Assembly (NCBI GenBank): GCA_029782095.1
Contig: JAKOVL010000164.1
Location: 33,347-97,346, forward strand
From: Bacillota bacterium
GTDB lineage: Bacteria > Bacillota > Dethiobacteria > DTU022
Direction of reading: 5' to 3'
Length of the DNA stretch: 64,000 bases
Numbering within the stretch: position 1 is the first letter of the stretch; each line of letters opens with the position of its first letter. A model generated the notes under the pieces. It did not search any database and had not been told where the DNA came from. It was given only the letters and a program-made list of their open reading frames with translations. Positions 25,594 to 32,656 of the stretch are shown piece by piece. The translations under genes and the position numbers were made by a program.

Positions 25594-25887
25594 ATGCGCG
25601 GGGAAGACAGGGTTTCGGTAAATGTAAAATTTCTCTCCCTGCTGGGAAGGCTGTGCGGGGAGAGGGAGGTGGTCCTGGAACTGGAACGGGGCGCCACCCT
25701 GGGGATGCTGCTGGCTGTGCTGGCGGAAAGATATCCCCTGGGGGATTACCTTCATGCGGACAGTTCTTCCCGAAGCCTCCTCCAGGCCGTTATTAACGGC
25801 AAGCCAAGCCACAATACAGGTGGCCCCGAGACGGTACTTGAAGACGGAGATCAAATTGTTCTCTACTTGACCGTAGGAGGAGGTTAA
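25594..25887 (+). CDS. MoaD/ThiS-like sulfur-carrier protein
   Basis: 97 residues from ATG 25594 (ribosome site weak; a somewhat different start is possible). VNVKFLSLLGRLCGEREVVLELERGATLGMLLAVLAERYP is the ubiquitin-like beta-grasp, and the chain ends in TVGGG, the exposed GG needed for adenylation and thiocarboxylation. Linked to the AOR, it most likely supplies sulfur for the tungstopterin dithiolene, as dedicated MoaD proteins often do beside AOR genes. A terminator follows. Confidence 0.88.
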   Translation: MRGEDRVSVNVKFLSLLGRLCGEREVVLELERGATLGMLLAVLAERYPLGDYLHADSSSRSLLQAVINGKPSHNTGGPETVLEDGDQIVLYLTVGGG

Positions 25888-25904
25888 GCGCATAGAAAAA
25901 GAGA

Positions 25905-25945
25905 AAATAATATGCCGGGCCGGCAGGGTCCGGCATATTATTTTT
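25905..25945 (+). terminator. Terminator of the SCP2-AOR-ADH operon
   Basis: AATAATATGCCGG pairs perfectly with CCGGCATATTATT across an 11-base loop, ending in TTTTT (to 25945). The MBL gene begins 16 bases later. Confidence 0.9.
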
Positions 25946-25961
25946 GGAGGAGGAATGAACG

Positions 25962-26945
25962 GTGTTATGGGAAGCCGAGGCGGGCATATACCTGGTGAGG
26001 CAGCCCCTGCCCTTTGCCCTGGATCATGTCAACTGCTACATCGTGACCGGGAGCGGCTGCTGGGATGTGATCGACGCCGGGCTAAACACGGAAGCAACAT
26101 GGAAGGGATGGGAGAGGGCCGTCCGGGAGCTGGGCCTGGACTGGAGCTCCCTGCGGGCCATTTTTGTTACCCACTATCATCCGGATCATTACGGGGCGGC
26201 GGGCTGGCTGCAGGAGAAATCGGGGGCGCCGGTTTACATGCTCCCCCGGGGGAAAGAAGATGCCTACAAAGTATGGGTAGAAGGCTATAACTTTGTAGAC
26301 GATCTCAAGACGCTTTTTTTAAGCCACGGCGTTCCCGAAGAACTCCTGGAAAAGATTATCCGGACCTCGGAAGCTTCGTTGTTCCTTGTCCACCCGGCTC
26401 CCCAGGTAAAAGTGGTGGAAGAAGGGGCCCGGGTACTCCTGGGCAGCGGGAGCTATACCGCTCTCTGGACGCCGGGCCATGCCGACGGGCATCTCTGCCT
26501 CTATGGCCCCCATAACGGCGTGCTCTTTGCCGGAGATCACCTGCTGCCTACCATCACCTCAAATATAAGCTACTGGCCGGGAGCTTATCCCAACCCCCTG
26601 GGGGATTTCCTGCAATCCCTGGGCAAAATCAAGGATCTGGCGGTGAAAAAGGTTTTGCCGGCTCACGGAAAGCCTTTTGAAGGCGCCAAAGAACGCATTG
26701 AAGAGTTGTTCCAGCATCACCGGAGGCGCCTGCAGTTGATGGCCGACCTGGCGTCGGGAAAAAGCGCTTTTGAAATTAGCAAGGAAGTTTTCGGCACCGA
26801 CCTAAGCCTTCATGAGATCAGGTTTGCCATTTCCGAGACCCTGGCGCACTTGATTTTCCTGGAGGAGAAGGGCGCGGTCCGCTCCGAAAGCAGGGAGGGG
26901 ATAATAAGGTATCAAAAAACGGGGGATTTGCCGCTCTCTTTTTGA
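25962..26945 (+). CDS. MBL-fold metallohydrolase
   Basis: 327 residues from GTG after TTGGAGGAGG. The metal motif THYHPDHYGAAG (near 67-78), GHADGHLCLYG (H near 176) and FAGDHLLP (D near 193) give the full binuclear zinc set, and LPAHGKPFEGA near 230 supplies the last His. The C-terminal helical part (about 245-327, HHRRRLQLMADLASGKSAFEI) is of the winged-helix type seen in glyoxalase II-like and LACTB2-like hydrolases. Substrate unknown; a thioester or hydroxyacyl-glutathione-like compound is possible. Confidence 0.88.
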   Translation: MLWEAEAGIYLVRQPLPFALDHVNCYIVTGSGCWDVIDAGLNTEATWKGWERAVRELGLDWSSLRAIFVTHYHPDHYGAAGWLQEKSGAPVYMLPRGKEDAYKVWVEGYNFVDDLKTLFLSHGVPEELLEKIIRTSEASLFLVHPAPQVKVVEEGARVLLGSGSYTALWTPGHADGHLCLYGPHNGVLFAGDHLLPTITSNISYWPGAYPNPLGDFLQSLGKIKDLAVKKVLPAHGKPFEGAKERIEELFQHHRRRLQLMADLASGKSAFEISKEVFGTDLSLHEIRFAISETLAHLIFLEEKGAVRSESREGIIRYQKTGDLPLSF

Positions 26946-26976
26946 TGGAAACCCCCTCTTCGGCGAGGGAGAGCTT

Positions 26977-27378
26977 CTACTTTTGGGGAGGCTCCGCTCC
27001 CTCCCGGGCATACTTAAACACGTTTTCCACATATTGCTCCGTTTCCCGAAAGGGAGGTATTCCACCGTACTTCTCCACCTGGTGGGGGCCGGCATTATAG
27101 GCCGCCAGGGCCAATCTCCAGCTGGCAAACTTTTTGTACAGTTCCCCCAGGTAGTAGGCTCCCACTTCCATCTGCAATTCCGGATCCCTTTTTAGGGCCT
27201 CGGGGGAGATGCCCAGGGAAAGGGCCGTTGAAGGCATGACTTGCGTCAGCCCGATGGCGCCCACGGGGCTGACGGCCCCTGGATCCCAGCTTGATTCCGC
27301 CTTAATGAGCCCGCAGAAGAGTTCCGGGGGGATGCCGTATTTTTGAGCGATAATCTTGGCCTTTCCCAGCAGGTCCAT
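26977..27378 (-). CDS. Lytic transglycosylase, SLT domain
   Basis: 133 residues, a single Slt70-type domain. Catalytic Glu in IKAESSWDPGAVSPVGAIGLTQVMP, followed by LQMEVGAYYLGEL and ALAAYNAGP, the complete motif series. It cleaves peptidoglycan glycan strands with formation of 1,6-anhydroMurNAc. No signal peptide is visible, unusual for a wall enzyme; it may leave by another route, act in sporulation, or have an upstream start I missed. It converges on the MBL gene. Confidence 0.9.
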   Translation of the reverse strand: MDLLGKAKIIAQKYGIPPELFCGLIKAESSWDPGAVSPVGAIGLTQVMPSTALSLGISPEALKRDPELQMEVGAYYLGELYKKFASWRLALAAYNAGPHQVEKYGGIPPFRETEQYVENVFKYAREGAEPPQK

Positions 27379-27520
27379 GCTCTTGCCTCGTCGCAGAAAT
27401 TTTTTTATTAGAATATGCCGTTCCTGTACTTTTGGACACGAGCTGGGGCAGGAGTTAAATATCCGGCCGTCAGGTCAGGAGGAGTGGAAGGGGAGGCCGA
27501 CATGAGAGGGAGCAGGAACA

Positions 27521-28132
27521 TTAGTCTTTCCGGTACAGGCCATGCATAAATATTGCCGGCACATTTGAGCATACTTTATCAAAATCGATCTCTCTGCCCA
27601 GGACCACGTTCCAGAAAAATTCCTTTATGGTAAAGACGATGCAGCTGCTAACGATGGAGATATCATATTCGGGCCTGATCAGGCCCATGTTCTGGGCTTC
27701 TCGCAAATAATTTTCCGCTATTTTAAGGTAGCGGCCAAATAGTTCGTCCCAGTAATTTTGGATCAATTCCGAATGCCCGTAAGCTTGAAAGGCCACCTTT
27801 AATATGGGGCGGTTTTTTAAGGCTACGTTTAAAATATGCCGGAGGTCTTTTTCGTGCTTCTCCTTAATCTGGTCTCTGCCCGAGGGAACAAAAGGAGTAA
27901 CCAGCTTTTCCAGATCTTCCATTATTTCGTCAATAAGGTGCCTGAGAATATCATCCTTGCCCCTAAAGTGGGTGTAGATGGTGCCGTAGCCCACTCCTGC
28001 GCGCTGGCTTATTTCCAGCATGCTGTTGTTAACAAACCCTTTCTCTAAAAATATTTCTCGGGCGGCGTCCAATATTGCTTTTCGGTTCTTCATGGCTCGC
28101 AGCTTGCGGCCGTCGGTAATTGGAACGGTCAT
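27521..28132 (-). CDS. TetR-family transcriptional regulator
   Basis: 203 residues, ATG after GAGGAG. The N-terminal helix-turn-helix is clear (ILDAAREIFLEKGF, then ISQRAGVGYGTIYTHFRGKDDIL). The C-terminal ligand domain is not diagnostic. It is divergent from the NADH-module operon, with about 200 bases between, and probably regulates it and itself. A TATAAT box on the minus strand at 28178-28173 is a candidate -10. Confidence 0.92.
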   Translation of the reverse strand: MTVPITDGRKLRAMKNRKAILDAAREIFLEKGFVNNSMLEISQRAGVGYGTIYTHFRGKDDILRHLIDEIMEDLEKLVTPFVPSGRDQIKEKHEKDLRHILNVALKNRPILKVAFQAYGHSELIQNYWDELFGRYLKIAENYLREAQNMGLIRPEYDISIVSSCIVFTIKEFFWNVVLGREIDFDKVCSNVPAIFMHGLYRKD

Positions 28133-28338
28133 GGCTTACTCCTCGTATTGAATTGAGTATTTCCATTAGTATATTATAAATGAATTTTTTAATAAAGTCA
28201 CCAGCCCGAAGCAGTTCGTCTGAAAATTACTGGAAATAGATAATATTGAGATTTTACCCGTAAAACCCTTGACAGGCACTCTTTTTACTGACACAGTTAA
28301 AGGAGGGGAGGTTGCCAGGTTAGGAGGTAGGTAAAGCC

Positions 28339-28887
28339 TTGCTCGAAAAAAGAGAGATTGCCGTAGAAGAAAGAGAGACCGCTGCCGAAGAAAGAGAGAT
28401 GGTCCTAGTTGACGAGCTGCTGGGCAGCGAGAAGAGGAGCCGGGAAGAAATCATCCCCCTGCTGCAAAAGGTCCAGGAGAAACTGGGCTATCTGCCCGGC
28501 CGGGCGCTCCGAAAAATAGCGGAAGCTGCCGGCGTTCCCGCCGTGGATGTCTACGGGATGGCCACCTTTTACAATCAGTTTCGGCTGCATCCTCCGGGGA
28601 AGCACCAGATTAAGGTCTGCATGGGCACGGCCTGCTACATGGTGGGCGGAAAGATCGCCCTGGAGTCTTTTGAGCGCCGCCTGCAAATAAAGGAAGGGGA
28701 AACCACCAGGGACCGCAAATTCAGCTTGGAACGCGTGGCCTGCGTGGGCTGCTGCTCCATGGCCCCGGTAGTGGTGGTAGATGAAAAAATTGAGCAGCGG
28801 GTGACGCCCACGCGGGTGGACGGCATTATGCTTGCCTTGGCGGAAGAAAGCGATGCGGAAAAACGGGAAGAGGAAAAAGAAGCATGA
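28339..28887 (+). CDS. NADH module 24-kDa [2Fe-2S] subunit (HoxE/NuoE/HndA-like)
   Basis: 182 residues from TTG after GGAGG; an internal ATG at 28399 would drop a charged, repetitive coil (EEREtaAEERE) and remains possible. LPGRALRKIAEAAGVPAVDVYGMATFYNQF and the cluster ligands in CMGTACYMVGG and CVGCCSMAPVV match the thioredoxin-like [2Fe-2S] subunit of NADH dehydrogenases. It overlaps the next gene by 4 bases. First subunit of a three-gene electron-transfer module. Confidence 0.93.
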   Translation: MLEKREIAVEERETAAEEREMVLVDELLGSEKRSREEIIPLLQKVQEKLGYLPGRALRKIAEAAGVPAVDVYGMATFYNQFRLHPPGKHQIKVCMGTACYMVGGKIALESFERRLQIKEGETTRDRKFSLERVACVGCCSMAPVVVVDEKIEQRVTPTRVDGIMLALAEESDAEKREEEKEA

Positions 28888-30788
28888 GCGATACTGTGAA
28901 AGACCGTTTTAACCGCCTCCGGGAACAGGCGCTTAAAAAGGAAGAGAAGCTGAAAGAGCAGCCGGTAATCCGCATCGGGACCGCCAGTTGCGGCGTCGCC
29001 GCCGGGGCGTTAAAAACCAGGGAAGCCTTCCAGAAATTGCTCCAGGAAAGGGGCCTCCCGGCGAGAGTGATGGAAGTGGGCTGCCTGGGGCACTGCTACG
29101 CCGAGCCCCTGGTCATTATTTCGAAGCCCGGATTTCCTTCCTTTTGCTACGGCAGCGTGGATGAGGGGCTGGCGGAACGCCTGGTGGAAGATTTCCTGCT
29201 GAAAGATGACCCTTGCTACGAGTATGCCCTGGCGGCCTTGGACCGCAACGAGATCTTTCCCACCTTCGAGGATTTTCCGCGGGGGGTTTATGAACAAAAG
29301 ATTATCCTGGAGCATTGCGGCCTTATCGACCCCCTGGATATAGACCATTATATCGCCCGGGACGGTTATGCCGCCCTGGCCTCCGCCCTGGAGATGGGGG
29401 CGGAAAAGATTTTGCAGGAGGTAAGGGAATCCGGCCTGCGGGGCCGGGGAGGCGCCGGTTTTCCCGCGGCCGTTAAATGGGAGGCCTGCCGGAGGGCAGG
29501 CCGGGGAGAGAAGTATGTCATCTGCAACGGCGATGAAGGCGATCCGGGAGCTTTCATGGATCGCAATGTGCTGGAATCGAACCCCCACCAGGTGATCGAA
29601 GGGATGATTATCGCCGCCCTGGCGATTGGAGCCGCGGCCGGCTACCTGTATATCCGGGCCGAGTACCCTCAGGCAGTGGCAGTGGTCAGGGAGGCCCTTC
29701 GACAAGCCCGGGAGAAGAACCTGCTGGGCAAATCCATCCTGGGAAGCGGATTCGACTTTGACCTGGAAATATTTCAAGGTTCCGGGGCCTTTGTCTGCGG
29801 TGAAGCCACCGCCCTGGTAAAATCCATGGAGGGCTTTATGGGCGAGCCGGAGAGCCGGCCGCCTCGGCTGTCCGAATCGGGCTTCCGGGGGAAGCCCACG
29901 CTGCTGAACAATGTAAAAACCTTTGCTTATGTTCCTCCCATTATCCGGAGGGGTGCCTCCTGGTTCCGGGGGATCGGAACGGAAGGCAGCCCCGGCACCG
30001 CGGTATTCTCCCTGGTAGGAAAGGTGGCCCATACGGGGCTGGTGGAGGTGCCCATGGGCACAACGCTGCGCCAGTTGATTTTTGATGTGGGGGAAGGGGT
30101 GCCCGGCGGGAAAAAATTTAAGGCGGTTCAAATCGGCGGGCCCTCGGGAGGCTGCCTGCCGGAAGAAGCCCTGGATATACCCATCGATTTCGATTCCCTT
30201 AACGAGGCCGGCGCCATCATGGGTTCCGGCGGGCTGGTGGTCCTGGACGAGGAAGATTGCATGGTTGGCGTAGCCCGTTATTTCCTGGAGTTTACCCAGC
30301 AGGAATCTTGCGGGAAGTGTACCTTTTGCCGGCTGGGGACCAAGCAGATGCTGGAGTTGCTGACGGCCATTACCCGGGGGGAGGGCCGGATGGAGGACCT
30401 GGAGATCCTGCAGGAACTGGGGGAAGAGATCCAGATGGGCTCCCTCTGCAACCTGGGGAAAACGGCCCCCAACCCGGTTTTAACCACCCTGCGCTACTTC
30501 CGGGAGGAATACGAAGCCCATATCTTGGAGCGCTGCTGCCCCGCCCGGAGCTGTTCCGAGCTAATTGTTTACTATATCGAACCCTCCCGCTGCACCAAGC
30601 TGTGCAACGTCTGCGTGGGCAGCTGCCCCACGGAAGCCATTTATACCCGGGAGGACGGCCTTAAAGCCATTAACCAGGAAAAGTGCGTAAAATGCGACAA
30701 CTGCCGGAAATGCTGCCCGCCGGAATATAACGCCGTAGTCAAGCTTTCCCCTCCCGAATTGCCGGCTGAAAAGGAGGCGGGGAGATGA
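28884..30788 (+). CDS. NADH module flavoprotein subunit (HoxF/NuoF/HndC-like)
   Basis: 634 residues, the long form. An N-terminal thioredoxin-like domain (about 25-125, IRIGTASCGVAAGA, CLGHCYAEPLV) precedes the NuoF core with GLRGRGGAGFPAAVKWE (FMN), NGDEGDPGAFMDR (NAD) and CGKCTFCRLGT (4Fe-4S). The C-terminus carries a two-cluster ferredoxin domain (CTKLCNVCVGSCP, CVKCDNCRKCCP). This layout is that of bifurcating hydrogenase/formate dehydrogenase NADH subunits. No hydrogenase or dehydrogenase catalytic gene follows, so the partner enzyme is elsewhere. Confidence 0.94.
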   Translation: MSDTVKDRFNRLREQALKKEEKLKEQPVIRIGTASCGVAAGALKTREAFQKLLQERGLPARVMEVGCLGHCYAEPLVIISKPGFPSFCYGSVDEGLAERLVEDFLLKDDPCYEYALAALDRNEIFPTFEDFPRGVYEQKIILEHCGLIDPLDIDHYIARDGYAALASALEMGAEKILQEVRESGLRGRGGAGFPAAVKWEACRRAGRGEKYVICNGDEGDPGAFMDRNVLESNPHQVIEGMIIAALAIGAAAGYLYIRAEYPQAVAVVREALRQAREKNLLGKSILGSGFDFDLEIFQGSGAFVCGEATALVKSMEGFMGEPESRPPRLSESGFRGKPTLLNNVKTFAYVPPIIRRGASWFRGIGTEGSPGTAVFSLVGKVAHTGLVEVPMGTTLRQLIFDVGEGVPGGKKFKAVQIGGPSGGCLPEEALDIPIDFDSLNEAGAIMGSGGLVVLDEEDCMVGVARYFLEFTQQESCGKCTFCRLGTKQMLELLTAITRGEGRMEDLEILQELGEEIQMGSLCNLGKTAPNPVLTTLRYFREEYEAHILERCCPARSCSELIVYYIEPSRCTKLCNVCVGSCPTEAIYTREDGLKAINQEKCVKCDNCRKCCPPEYNAVVKLSPPELPAEKEAGR

Positions 30789-31462
30789 GCAGGAGAGTTA
30801 CCGTTACCATAGACGGGAAGAAGATCCAGGCCCTAGCCGGTGAAAAGCTGCTCTGGGTCGCCCTGGAGAACGGTATTTTTATTCCCAACCTATGTGCCCT
30901 TAAAGGCCAGGAGCGACCCCCGGCCAGCTGCCGCCTCTGTTTTGTCCAGGTGAAGGGCAAGGAGGAGCCGGTTACCGCCTGCACCTTGCCCGTGGTCGAC
31001 GGGATGGAGGTAAAAACCAGGAGCCCGCAGGTGGACCGGCTGGTAAAGAGTGCTTTCGAGCTGCTCCTCTCCCACCACCGGCTGCAATGTTCCCGCTGCC
31101 CCAAGAACAAGAACTGCCAGCTGCAGATAATCGCCCGGGAGCGTGGCTTGAAATTGAAATTAAACCGCTTAAAACCCTTAAGCAGGGAGGAAGAGATCGA
31201 CGACAGCGCGGAGTGCTATGCCCTGGATCGCAGCCGCTGTGTTCTTTGCGGGCGCTGCGTATGGGTAGATCGCCACGCGGCGAAAACAGGTACCATCGGC
31301 TTTGCCCAACGAGGCATCGCCCGCAGAGTAGCAACCTTTGGCGATGAGGGTCTGGGCGGTGTTGCAAGCCCGGAATTCCAGCGCTGCGTAGAAGTTTGTC
31401 CCGTGGGTGCCTTGTACTTTAAGAAAAAAGAGGAGCGGGGCGATCCCGGAAACGAAAAATAG
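30785..31462 (+). CDS. NADH module Fe-S subunit (HoxU / NuoG N-terminus-like)
   Basis: 225 residues overlapping the previous gene by 4 bases. An N-terminal [2Fe-2S] ferredoxin (VTIDGKKIQA, NLCALKG, SCRLCFVQV, TACTLPV), a His/Cys-type 4Fe-4S segment (HHRLQCSRCPKNKNCQLQ) and a CVLCGRCVWV ... CVEVCPVGAL pair. It stops where HydA would add the H-cluster and where NuoG would add its molybdopterin fold, so it is an electron-wire subunit like HoxU. A terminator follows at once. Confidence 0.92.
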   Translation: MSRRVTVTIDGKKIQALAGEKLLWVALENGIFIPNLCALKGQERPPASCRLCFVQVKGKEEPVTACTLPVVDGMEVKTRSPQVDRLVKSAFELLLSHHRLQCSRCPKNKNCQLQIIARERGLKLKLNRLKPLSREEEIDDSAECYALDRSRCVLCGRCVWVDRHAAKTGTIGFAQRGIARRVATFGDEGLGGVASPEFQRCVEVCPVGALYFKKKEERGDPGNEK

Positions 31463-31484
31463 GATTTTAGAAACAGGTCGGCGC

Positions 31485-31518
31485 AGAAGCTGCCTTTGGG
31501 CAGCTTCTTTTATTTTTG
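31485..31518 (+). terminator. Terminator of the NADH-module operon
   Basis: AGAAGCTGCC (31485-31494) pairs with GGCAGCTTCT (31499-31508), loop TTTG, then TTTATTTTT. Confidence 0.9.
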
Positions 31519-31584
31519 AAAGGGGCGATGCCATGAAAGGGGATTAACCCCTTGAGTAACCCTAAATGTGTTTCTATTATAATT

Positions 31585-31749
31585 GGCCCGTGATCTAGAT
31601 ATGACGAGACGGTGTTATATTTTTTACAAAAGGTTGCCGGCCTGGGCTGGCTGCCTACCGGAGAGAATATACCTCAAGGTGCCGCTAAGGGTCCCCACAA
31701 GACCTTAGCCATACCCGTTAATGCAGTCCTTTAAAGGACTGCTTTTTTT
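31585..31749 (+). ncRNA. Candidate free-standing structured small RNA
   Basis: Between two terminator-isolated genes, a TATAAT box (31578-31583) is followed by about 160 bases without a reading frame, ending in a perfect terminator: GCAGTCCTTT with AAAGGACTGC (31723-31742) and seven T residues. Inside are GCCGG/CTGGC (about 31636-31651) and CTAAGGGTC with GACCTTAG (31685-31708), the latter enclosed by GGT...ACC pairing. The next gene lies on the other strand, so this is not an mRNA leader. I do not find the SRP core or the tmRNA or RNase P signatures; 6S RNA cannot be excluded. Confidence 0.5.
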
Positions 31750-31790
31750 AATGGGAGGCCCCGTTTCGCAGGAAACGGGGCCGGCAGCAG

Positions 31791-32120
31791 TTAAAACTGA
31801 CTTGGATTAATAGGGGGAACCTGGGCTTCCCGGCCAGGTTGATACGGTGAGCCCTGGTAAGCCTGGGTCGACGAGTATCCCGTCTGGAATGTCTGCCCCG
31901 GCTGCTGGAAGCCCTGCTGTATCTGCTGGGCCTGCAGGCGATCAAATTCCTGGCTCAACTGGCTGCAGATCTGGTTTAATTGCCTTAACTGCTGTTGGAC
32001 ATTGACTTCGTGTTGGCTCATTTGCTGGAGCTTTTGTGCATTCTGCTGTTCGGCCTGCTCCAGCTGCCGAATTACCTGCTGCATCTGCTGGATCTGCGCT
32101 TTCGCATTGAAGGGTAGCAC
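31791..32120 (-). CDS. Glutamine-rich coiled-coil protein
   Basis: 109 residues from GTG at 32120, chosen for its spacing from TTAGGAG; an ATG six bases upstream is possible. Residues about 8-68 form one long amphipathic helix, extremely rich in Gln (AQIQQMQQVIRQLEQAEQQN), with Leu/Met/Ile at heptad positions; residues about 70-109 are Gln/Pro/Tyr-rich and disordered. No signal peptide. Such Q-rich coil plus P/Y-rich tail proteins occur among spore coat or morphogenetic proteins, but I cannot name a family. It is divergent from the giant repeat protein gene. Confidence 0.65.
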   Translation of the reverse strand: MLPFNAKAQIQQMQQVIRQLEQAEQQNAQKLQQMSQHEVNVQQQLRQLNQICSQLSQEFDRLQAQQIQQGFQQPGQTFQTGYSSTQAYQGSPYQPGREAQVPPINPSQF

Positions 32121-32427
32121 ATGCATCACTCCTAAACACTTTTTATAAAAAGTTTTCCCGCCAAAGGAAAACATATTAAAGGATAAATCTTACTGCTGGC
32201 GCAAAAAACGCTAGCCGGGGACTGCCGTTTCCCGCCGGTCGGCTTGTCGAGTTAAGTCCCTTTCCCGGGCTTTTTGGCGGGCGGTTTGTTATGACAGAGT
32301 TATGAGGTTATTGTGATCGTTATGTGATTTTTTAATGTTATTTTTATGATGGAAAGTTCAGGTGTATATATATAATTCTTGCCATTTGAGACGCAACGCC
32401 TGGCGAGTCAATGAAACTGGTTCATTA
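32121..32427. other. Region between the Q-rich gene and the giant gene, possible operator
   Basis: Contains a GC-rich inverted-repeat area at about 32210-32285, then an AT-rich segment with repeated GTTATG and TGTGAT words (32288-32331; the two TGTGAT copies are 11 bases apart, as in direct-repeat operators). No gene is seen. Confidence 0.35.
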
Positions 32428-32456
32428 TTGACAGAAGAAACAATTATAGGTAAACT
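32428..32456 (+). promoter_or_regulatory. Promoter of the giant repeat-protein gene
   Basis: TTGACA (32428-32433), exactly 17 bases, TAAACT (32451-32456). Transcription would start near 32463, leaving a leader of about 195 bases. Confidence 0.75.
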
Positions 32457-32468
32457 TTATACTTGAGG

Positions 32469-32589
32469 AAGCCGGTAAAATATGGCTTTTGTGGGGGCGA
32501 AGAAGCATTTTTATACTTTTTTGGAGGCCTTAAAAATGCGGAGCCACTGGCCTAACCGACCACAAGGAGGTCGGTTTAATTATTTTATA
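32469..32589 (+). promoter_or_regulatory. Structured leader with terminator-like hairpin upstream of the giant gene
   Basis: Three stems follow the promoter: AAGCC/GGCTT (32469-32488); GTGG/CCAC (32491-32494 with 32544-32547) enclosing a purine-rich internal loop and a 9-bp stem GCATTTTTA/TAAAAATGC (32505-32539); and ACCGACC/GGTCGGT (32555-32575) followed by TTTAATTATTTT. AGGCC (32525-32529) could pair instead with GGCCT (32550-32554), offering an alternative fold. This looks like a transcription attenuator or riboswitch; I cannot assign a class. Confidence 0.5.
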
Positions 32590-32656
32590 TGACAAAAAAT
32601 TGAAAATATTGTCGAGCGGAGCCAAAAAACGCGCTATCTCAAAAAGGAGGTAATTA

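Noticed and set aside
23769..25697. 642-codon minus-strand frame across SCP2 and alcohol dehydrogenase genes
   Set aside because: Spans two unrelated well-supported plus-strand genes and their ribosome sites; His/Gly-rich shadow translation.
31630..31710. T-box or glycine/guanidine riboswitch in the small RNA locus
   Set aside because: No T-box AGGGTGGNACCGCG bulge sequence, no matching aptamer core, and no downstream gene on the same strand.
32490..32580. c-di-GMP-I (GEMM) riboswitch before the giant gene
   Set aside because: AGCCACTGGCCTAA resembles part of the GEMM core, but the 5' half (GGGCAAACC-like) and the terminal AGCCGGG pairing partner are missing.
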